The notes beneath the pieces were generated by a model. That model saw only the letters and a list, made by a program, of their open reading frames with translations. It ran no database searches and had not been told where the DNA came from. Positions 56,875 through 64,000 of a stretch of 64,000 bases of DNA are shown one piece after another. The DNA comes from Darksidea phi (taxonomy: Eukaryota > Ascomycota > Dothideomycetes > Pleosporales > Lentitheciaceae), in contig JASJFT010000025.1 of the NCBI GenBank assembly GCA_030770425.1, positions 124,001 through 188,000 of the forward strand, in the 5' to 3' direction. The translations under genes and the position numbers were made by a program. Numbering within the stretch: the first letter of the stretch is position 1; every line of letters starts with the position of its first letter.

Positions 56875-59273
56875 CTAGAACTTCTCCATAAGGTTCTTTC
56901 TAACCGTCCACATTCTAGCGCGTTTCCCGTAAATGTACATCGGGATTGAGAACAGCATGCAGCCTAGCTGAATACCGCCGACCGCGATGAAAGTGTGTTT
57001 AGGACCGCTCGACTCAAGCCAGTGCGGAAAGAAGAGCGAAAAAATGAAACCGTGTAGGACGTCTGATCGGGGTTAGCACTGCGACTCTCTGGAAGTGAAG
57101 GCCAACATACTCTTACAAAAGTTGAGTGTGACCAACGCCTCGCCAGCATACTGTCTGTACGAATCGACCACAAACGTAACTGCTGTTGTCGATGCCAAAC
57201 TACAACCGAAAGAAATTACACCAAAAAAGACTGTAGGGACGATCCAGTTGTCTCTTTCTTCGGCGCTCCAGCCAAAGCCCATGAGTCCAATAACAGTGCT
57301 GATCGTGATGGGAATAGCCATCACGAGTCTGAACTCTGGTTCGTAGACTCCATCGTTCTTGCGCGCCATGAAGCGGACAATGATATCGGAAAACTTGCCG
57401 GCTACTGCTGTGCCCAGAACACCTCCAACGAACGGAGAGATATAAACGAGGCCAACCTGCAGAGAGGTGAAGTTGTATGACTCGCGATTCTGGTAAACAT
57501 GGGCAACAGATTCGGACAAGACAATCAACCAGCCAACCGCGAGAGCATATACAAGCGAGGACCACAAAACCGCGGGGTAAGCGAACAGAATAAAAGGCCG
57601 GACCATAACCTTGATCCACTTGTCTTTCGTGAAGCGACCGTGGTAGGGCTTAAGTGATTGCACGTAGGACTTGGGAGGCGCTGCGCGGTAGTAATCCGTG
57701 TAATGAACAAGCAGCTCTTCCGACACTTGGTCCAGATCAGGCTGATGTGAGGTTGCGCCAGCTGCTAGAGCTTGGCCGACTGGGGGACCAGGTGCTTGCT
57801 TCTCGAGATCACGTCCTTTACCGACGCTGCTTGGGGGCCGGCTTTGCGAGTCCTTCTCATCTGGCGCCACATAAAAGTAATCACGGCGGTTTGTCTCCTC
57901 TGCGAGTTCGTCGTGAAGCTGCTCAGTGGGGGATGTGTCTTGTACCGGATCGTCGGCAAAACCTACCCTATGCGCCTTAGCTGGACGTCTGGGGCCCTCT
58001 ACCATTGAACTTGGACTCAGAGGCGTTACTGGTTCCGCCTGATCATGGTCAGGCTCTGCGTGTTCTGGTCTCCTTCCACGGCCCTGCCGCGAGGGAAATT
58101 GAAATCGGTGGTGCTTCCCGGGGCTGCGGCTTCGTGACCGTTTGGAGCTTCTGCCTCTTGCGTGAGGTGTGCGATCCCAGAATGTCTCGGGGACGCAAAA
58201 AAAGATTAGAAAAAAACAGAAGGCTACGACTATTGCTACGATTCTGCTTATGGTTAGCTACGTGTCGAAACTGAAGCAAATAGACTCCTCACTTGAACGT
58301 CCATCGCCAACCGAGCGACTGAACAATGGCTGCGCTAACCAAGGGGATCAAATTCTTGCCCCCTAGAAGCAGCAATGTGTATATCCCTAGGCGATATGCT
58401 CTCTCGTGCAAAAAGAAGATCTCAGCGATGGTGGCGGAGGGCAGACATTCGACGGGCGAGACGGCTATGCCTTGAACAACGCGTGCAACGACAAGCGATG
58501 CATCTGCAAAGATTTAGCATATCCTCAATGTTTAGGTTTCAAGAAACTCACAGTTTGGCGACAAGGCACACCATACCGATGTGAGACAGAAAAGGACGAT
58601 AGCGACGAGGTACACGGGCCGTTTCCCATACAGAATGGCCGTAGGAGAAGCAACGACGCTTCCGAGGCCCAACCCCAGCATATACAATCCAGTGGTTAAC
58701 GCTACTTGAGGAACCGATACTCCGTACGTTTCCGCAACGTTGTGGAAGCCCGCTGCAAGGACCGGCGTCATGCCTCCGCCTACCATGCAATAGAAACCAA
58801 GCGACACGAGTGCAGCGTCTCGGCGAAGCTGCTTCCAATTCAATGGATCATTTGCCGAATCGTCCGGTTGGGGCTCCAAGATGAACCTGCCGTCCTTTGT
58901 GCGCTTCTTCTCCGGAGGCCTAGTCTTTGACCTGGACTTGGACTTGGAAGAGCTCCGGGAGCTGGCGGGGGTGGCCCGCTGTGGCGGCCCGTAGGGAGAT
59001 GGGAGCGACGAGGCTGAGGAGCGTGCGTGGGCATGTTGCAGACCGAGAGGCTCGTTGCGCTTGTGCACGCTGGAGAGTAAGATGACGGAGCCTAGAAGGC
59101 CCGGATTAGCTTGCTGTGGTGTCGAGGGAGAGGTTCATACCTGGTACTTCGTCGGTCTCTGCAGTGAGAATGCCAAGGCGCGATCTCCGCGCGGGTGCCT
59201 CCTTCTCGTCGCGCGTATCGGTAGAAGATGTAGCGCCGCTATCCTGTGGCTTCTGTCTAAAGAATCTAGCCAT
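56875..59273 (-). CDS. Large MFS transporter, DHA1/Hol1-like
   Basis: A 735-residue transporter in five exons (59273-59141, 59091-58552, 58503-58293, 58246-57111, 57062-56875), all in phase. Joins include EVPGSVILLSSVHKRNEPLG, SPNYASLVVARVVQG and LNFCKNVLHGFIFSLFFPHW. The start MARFFRQKPQDSG leads to SRLGILTAETDEVPGS and LEPQPDDSANDPLNW, typical of fungal MFS proteins annotated as general substrate or polyamine/cation transporters. A central loop of about 230 residues between helices 6 and 7 is unusually long, rich in Arg, Ser and Pro, and then enters DYYRAAPPKSYVQSLKPYHG. C-terminal helices end MWTVRKNLMEKF. Substrate unknown. Confidence 0.88.
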
Positions 59274-60123
59274 GTCTATACACTACGAGGAGAACAGTAT
59301 GCACAGCAGATGTCGTGCTCGATGTGTCTTCCCAGGAAACAGAGCGAAGAGGATCGCTATTTCGATTCGGCCCGGAATTTGGTGGCACACGTGAGTGTGC
59401 GGAGGAGGAGGAGGAGGAGGAGTCTATGAGAGAGGCAGGCTCCCACGATGGGGATGGGGGTGATAACTATCGACGACATACTGGGCCAACACCGGTGATA
59501 GAGGAACGTGATGCACCTGCACAGCGTGGTGTAGGGCGCTTCAAGGTGTACGGGGTGGTGGGTCTGTGACATCATACATCTTGGCGCGAATGCTTGATTC
59601 GCCCAGAGAGGTGCACGCGGTGGCGCTTCCGGGATTCAGAGTCAATGCTTCGCAACGTGACCATTGCCGGCCCCTCGAATATTATGCTTCCTGGCGCGAT
59701 AGCCTTTTATTCGGCTACACCGCCGTCCCGGCACGTGCGCAGAGAGCTGACGGGCACGTGCAATGCCCGATGATCTTCAAGCCGTACCTACACCTCACCT
59801 CGGTTTGATTGACGCCAGAATACCTCTCTGTATACGGAGTACCTAGGCTTCGAATCTTTGCCTCCTGGGCTAGATCATGGCACCGTCAAGCAGCCGTCTC
59901 CAACTAATTACCATGTTTCCATCTCGGTACCCCGCTCGCAGAACTCCATCAGTCGCCGTGACCTTCTGGCATTGGCAATCTGAGTACATCTTCAGTGAGG
60001 GCTCCACGTGGGCGAATGGTGAGCTTTTGCTGGCGATCCTAAAAGGTGGCTCGCTGATGATCAACTGATCGTGATTTGTGAGGGTGCCTGCCAAGCTGCA
60101 CGGAGTTCTTCTGCTCCGGTGCC
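59274..60123. other. Intergenic
   Basis: The promoter of the MFS gene and sequence up to the doubtful Ser/Thr-rich gene. A GGA repeat lies at 59,401-59,421. A 63-codon plus frame (59877-60068) is unsupported. Confidence 0.5.
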
Positions 60124-61004
60124 ATGTTGTGCAAGCCGGGCCACAGTGGCTCATACCCATTACTAGCGACTACCACTGTCATTAAAACTATGTTTGTCAG
60201 ACTTAGTATCAAGGCCCTGCTAACATATCCAGAGCTACATATGTCGACATCTGCCCAACGGGCTACAATAGTTGCGGCCACTATTACTAAGACGATCTGC
60301 TCATCTTGCGCAACTGCTACACTAAGGACGACTGATGTGCCAAAGGGATGGACTACCATAGTTACTGTATGTGGCTATTGCGGACCAAAGTCTATTATGG
60401 TGACTCTCACGAAGCCGGCCAACGCTCCCACTGGCATCTTACAACACGTTACCTCTTCTTTTATGCGTATCGCGTATCCGCCCAAAGAAAAATAAATGAG
60501 CGCATCTCTTCTGCGCCGCCCACAGGCTCATTGAGCATCCCAGAAGGTGAACAAACCGTCACGAACACGAATGATAATTACACCATGCTCACAGCGACTA
60601 CCATGCCCGCCTCCCTTGGCTCGTCTTTCCAGACTGTCATCGATGACGCTACAGCGCCTGTTTCTCCCTCCACGTCATCAAACGCGCCCAACACGCCCGA
60701 GGAGGAACAAAGTCTACGTAACCCCCACAGCCACCGCCGTACCGTTAGCTCTAGTACCTTCTTCCAACACTCTTGTCAACCACAACGAAACTCCCAGTCC
60801 CCGTGTTCTGCCAGCAGCGCAGTGGCGTATATCCTCTCTGGAACGGCGACTTGCTATACGTCGGGGTCTACATATATTCCTCTTGATGAGTTTGAGGGGG
60901 CAGCGAATCGAAATAGTATTGGCGTGAGTGTGTTCGTTGTTTTGATTGCAGGTTTGTTTGTTTTTGTAATTTTTAGTTTGCTGAACTTTTGGAAGGAAGT
61001 TTAG
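60124..61004 (+). pseudogene. Possible Ser/Thr-rich membrane protein, frames broken
   Basis: The first part (60124 onward) reads ATITKTICSSCATATLRTTD and IVTVCGYCGPKSIMVTLTKP, like cysteine-containing Thr-rich fungal wall proteins. A 59-base intron from GTATCG to CACAG would join SSFMR to SLSIPEGEQ in the next frame. Thereafter the best-looking frame changes twice (VYVTPTATAVPLALVPSS in one, SGTATCYTSGSTYIPLDEF in another) without good splice sites. The last frame ends in a membrane helix, VSVFVVLIAGLFVFVIFSLL. No signal peptide was found at the start. Either introns were missed or the gene is decaying. Confidence 0.35.
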
Positions 61005-62058
61005 CAAGATCAGACGAAATGTTGGATATGTATTTTGGATGGTATCTTCGACTAGGACATTTAATTGGCAAGATCGCTTGGCACGGAGTTGGAAGGATTT
61101 TGGAGCGCTATTTTGTAAGGTTAAAGACAGTTAGATGAGGGCAAACTAGATCGAAGACAATGATCTCATGGGAAGAATGAAGGGAGCATATGGGTGGGCT
61201 CCAGCTTCAGCGCGAAAAAAGAATTCACTTCACTATACGTGTTTGCAAAATGCTCAAGTTTGTGCTTACTATGAATGCATTATTTCGCATTTTGCGCAAT
61301 TCTTGGTAATCCTAAGCTGCACTTTCTTCGCTGAGTGTACATTATCGGGCATTCTTAATAATCCTTTGATGCCATCGATCCGGGCTACAAAAATGTTTTA
61401 CATGATGACTCGAAGCGTTGGGGCGTCGACTCTCTTACTCGCTGAATTCATAATAATAGTCCGGTCTTCCAGTAGCTTCACCCTTTGCCATAGACTTGTA
61501 ATGTAGCCCTTTTCCTGGTCCCGTGTTGTAAAAGGCCTGCATAGTCTCTATGACTAGATCAAGCGAAAGCGGAATCCAATGGATACCGTACGGACGGAGG
61601 ATGCCGCTGCGTTCTATTGAAGGCTTACTACCTGCATGAAGAACCAACATGTGGGCTGCTGGCCCCCAAGAAACACGACTCGGCCGAAATAGTTGAGGAT
61701 GTTCATTGGCCATCTTGTGAGGCGTTTCTTCCGGCTAACCCGATCCGTCGGCCACGCAAGTCGCCATATTTTGGCCCCCACAAAGATTTATAATGTATGG
61801 CTTGCTGTATCGTTGTCCTATGGCCAGTCCTCGTACTCCTCAGCCTGCAGGATTCGTGATGTCACGAGGTTGAGGTAAAAGTATCATTATAAATTGGGTT
61901 GCTCGTCTGCTACATGACTGCACGTGTGTAAGTCTTCAATAAACATCCTTGGCGGGATCAACCTACAATCGCCGTACCATTTTCAGTTGCTACATTATAC
62001 GTACTTTTGCATGAGCAAGGCTTGGGTGTAGCCTTATTAGCGCCCGACGATCAGAAGG
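61005..62058. other. Intergenic, one small minus-strand frame
   Basis: A minus-strand frame with an ATG (61435-61713) encodes 92 residues, MANEHPQLFRPSRVSWGPAA to GRPDYYYEFSE. It looks protein-like but matches nothing I know and could be a relic exon. The rest is AT-rich intergenic DNA including the promoter of the membrane-protein gene at 62,059. Confidence 0.4.
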
Positions 62059-63591
62059 ATGCCAAGAATTCGGAGCTTCGTTGGCCATCTAGTGGAAGAT
62101 GAGCTCTCGTACAATATTTCGCGAAAGTACCCCTTCGGCAGATGGTTCAAGTTAACCGTCTTTGTTACGTCCGTCATAGTCCTCGCTGTCTTCACGGTGT
62201 TCAGTTTTGCAACAAACGGATACGACAAACAACTCCACTACACGTCTGAGCCAAACGCCACCGAATCCGAAAGACACTGGTATCAACACAAATTATTCAC
62301 TTGGGGTGATGACACCCTCGAGCCCAAATGCCAGAATACCGATATCCCGGTCGGCCATGAATTCATGACGACGAATCTCGGCCTCCGCTACACGGTGAAA
62401 AGGATCCTTCATTTTGAGCCCGGCTCGACGGTCGGCCAGCAGCGATCCTCGCTTTCGTACCACCACAACAACCTCACAAACTGTGAGGTCAACGTCATTG
62501 GCATCGACCTGAGGAAGGCCGACATGTCCCGACCCAGTAAGGACCATCTGTGGTGGAGCTGGATGGCTAGCGACGCCAATGCAATCGCTCGGTGCGATCT
62601 TATCAACGAGGAAGGCTTCTTCACGCTCGAGTTCGTGGTCAAGTATGCCACTCTCTCCGATAAGTATGACTACGTCGCGGTGGACGATGCCATGACGAAT
62701 GCGAGCTTCTGGTGGGGCACCCGGCTCCTGAACGCCTACTTCGTCGGCACGCAGTACGTCATGTCGGGCCTACTCCCGGATTCCAACGACAAAACGCCCA
62801 TCTACACAACCTCGAGCCTCGTCTACCAAGCGGGAAATACGACTTCTATGAAAGATGCTCGCCTTTTCAAAAACTGGTTCTATTTCCTCAATTCAGACGG
62901 CGGCCTCGAAAACAACGATAACCCGCTCCTAGACCTCGATGCACTGTACAACAACGCGTCGTATTCCATGTCGCGTCCGCTGACCGAAGGTTTCTTCTTC
63001 GCCAAAGTATTTCGCTCGCTCATCCTCGTCGATCTGGGGAACTCGGAGGCGCCCAACCTGCTCCTTGATCCGGATCTCCTTCAATACGCTCTAAACCCGG
63101 GTACTGACGATTTCAACCGCGTGGCTGACGGGCCGCTCGCCTACGACCCAGACAGGCTCGACCGGTGGCGTTTCGCCGCCCTCCCGCCCCCGGGCGGAGA
63201 ATCCAGCAGCGAAACTTCTGTGCGCATGGACGAAGCCTTCGACAAATTCAAGGATCAGACAGGGAAGTTGGGAACCAAACCTGCGTTTATATACGCAGAG
63301 TATATATGCGCTGTTCCGGAGAGGAAGGCCACACTGGCAATGATCATGTTCACACTTGTGGCCGACATGGCGTTGTTTCAGACGGCGTGGGGGCTTTTTA
63401 AATATGTGGTGGATCAGAAGGTGACATGGAAGGATAGAAGAGCGAATTGGTGTGAGGGGTGTGTTGAAAGTGGGATTGAATTCACAGGTGCGGATAGAAA
63501 GGAAGGGCGCTTAATGAGTGGGGAGAGTAGTACGAGGGAATTGTTAGGAGACGTGGATTTGGAGGATGATAAGGAGCCTTATAGAGGCTAA
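62059..63591 (+). CDS. Uncharacterised two-TM membrane protein
   Basis: A 510-residue intronless protein. Helix 1 (about 30-52, WFKLTVFVTSVIVLAVFTVF) and helix 2 (about 432-455, MIMFTLVADMALFQTAWGLF) enclose a large domain, probably lumenal or extracellular, with several N-glycosylation sites (NAT, NLT, NAS, NTT, NAS). The cytosolic tail holds WCEGC and an acidic end, DVDLEDDKEPYRG. The conserved-looking ectodomain has WMASDANAIARCDL and GFFFAKVFRSLILVDLGN. Similar proteins are, from memory, widespread hypotheticals in ascomycetes and basidiomycetes. Function is unknown. No defect is seen. Confidence 0.82.
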   Translation: MPRIRSFVGHLVEDELSYNISRKYPFGRWFKLTVFVTSVIVLAVFTVFSFATNGYDKQLHYTSEPNATESERHWYQHKLFTWGDDTLEPKCQNTDIPVGHEFMTTNLGLRYTVKRILHFEPGSTVGQQRSSLSYHHNNLTNCEVNVIGIDLRKADMSRPSKDHLWWSWMASDANAIARCDLINEEGFFTLEFVVKYATLSDKYDYVAVDDAMTNASFWWGTRLLNAYFVGTQYVMSGLLPDSNDKTPIYTTSSLVYQAGNTTSMKDARLFKNWFYFLNSDGGLENNDNPLLDLDALYNNASYSMSRPLTEGFFFAKVFRSLILVDLGNSEAPNLLLDPDLLQYALNPGTDDFNRVADGPLAYDPDRLDRWRFAALPPPGGESSSETSVRMDEAFDKFKDQTGKLGTKPAFIYAEYICAVPERKATLAMIMFTLVADMALFQTAWGLFKYVVDQKVTWKDRRANWCEGCVESGIEFTGADRKEGRLMSGESSTRELLGDVDLEDDKEPYRG

Positions 63592-64000
63592 GCTCTGCGC
63601 GAGCTAGGTGATAACTCTGCGCTGGTCTGATTGTTCCGATATATAAGGGACGGGATTGTACTGAAAGTTGAGGGCCTGGTTAATACTCAGCAACTTTGGA
63701 GTCCATGGGGGTGTCCTTGAAGGGTGTGCTGCCATTGATGAGTATACATCTCGGCAGGGTTGACTGTACAGAACTTACTCTTCACACTAGTCCTTGGATG
63801 TAGAAGCTCTAGTTGCCCATGATATGCCATACGGGGTACACATGACCAAAACTGTCCCCTTCAAGATGTTCGTCATTGCAAGATAACATATGAAGGAAAT
63901 TCCCCAGTGCAACGATGCAGATCTAGCCGACAGAGGACATGGAGCACGGGCTCGACTTTGAGAAGCCACAACGTGTGTGTTGGCTTCGTGGTGTTGCCTT
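63592..64000. other. 3' flank at window end
   Basis: Nothing recognised. A 60-codon minus frame (63787-63969) has no domain. Confidence 0.6.

Noticed and set aside
43986..59273. Biosynthetic gene cluster suggested by two MFS transporters and a Zn2Cys6 regulator
   Set aside because: No polyketide synthase, NRPS, terpene cyclase, P450 or other tailoring enzyme is present, and the genes are separated by gaps of 1-4 kb.

Overview
The window looks like a nuclear chromosome segment of a filamentous ascomycete, most likely a dothideomycete such as Pleosporales. The gene set suggests this: REV3, SLU7, SLA2 and SEC61 gamma interleaved with HET-domain genes, a Zn2Cys6 regulator, a GH5 endoglucanase and MFS transporters. 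So do the introns, which are about 46-90 bases long with GT-AG borders and CTAAC/CTGAC-like branch sites, and a block at the left edge with the base bias of repeat-induced point mutation (RIP). Class-level placement is inference. Gene models were built by hand from reading frame, splice signals and family sequence knowledge; those with introns were checked for codon phase.

Bases 1-13,600 are accessory in character. A RIP-like relic (1-905) ends beside a nested palindrome. It is followed by an APH-family phosphotransferase gene (minus), a protein kinase with a C-terminal 29-residue repeat tail that decays past its stop (plus), a run of small hairpins, an ankyrin protein with a charged KEP/KERREP tail encoded by a minisatellite (minus), an unrecognised 334-residue helical protein (minus) and 3 kb without convincing genes.

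Bases 13,595-37,957 are a dense core block: a peroxisomal enoyl-CoA isomerase/hydratase ending in AKI, a mitochondrial ABC1/ADCK-type kinase, a truncated SnoaL-like fragment, DNA polymerase zeta catalytic subunit REV3 sharing a 298-base promoter with splicing factor SLU7, the endocytic adaptor SLA2, a secreted GH5 endoglucanase with a C-terminal X2-like module, a CPSF6-like RRM protein, SEC61 gamma (SSS1) and a DCAF11-type WD40 protein.

Bases 38,510-45,698 hold two tandem paralogous HET-domain genes and a 12-TM MFS transporter. Next come a 4.3-kb gene-free stretch, a type I membrane protein with an optional in-frame intron, a Zn2Cys6 transcription factor, another gene-poor 2.6 kb, a second large MFS transporter, a doubtful Ser/Thr-rich membrane protein and an uncharacterised two-TM glycoprotein-like protein.

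I found no biosynthetic gene cluster, CRISPR array, rRNA or convincing tRNA. The most unusual items are the kinase with a decaying coiled-coil repeat tail, the paired HET genes with shared cysteine-rich ends, the hairpin cluster at 6,071-6,240, and the membrane protein whose tail may be varied by retention of an in-frame intron.
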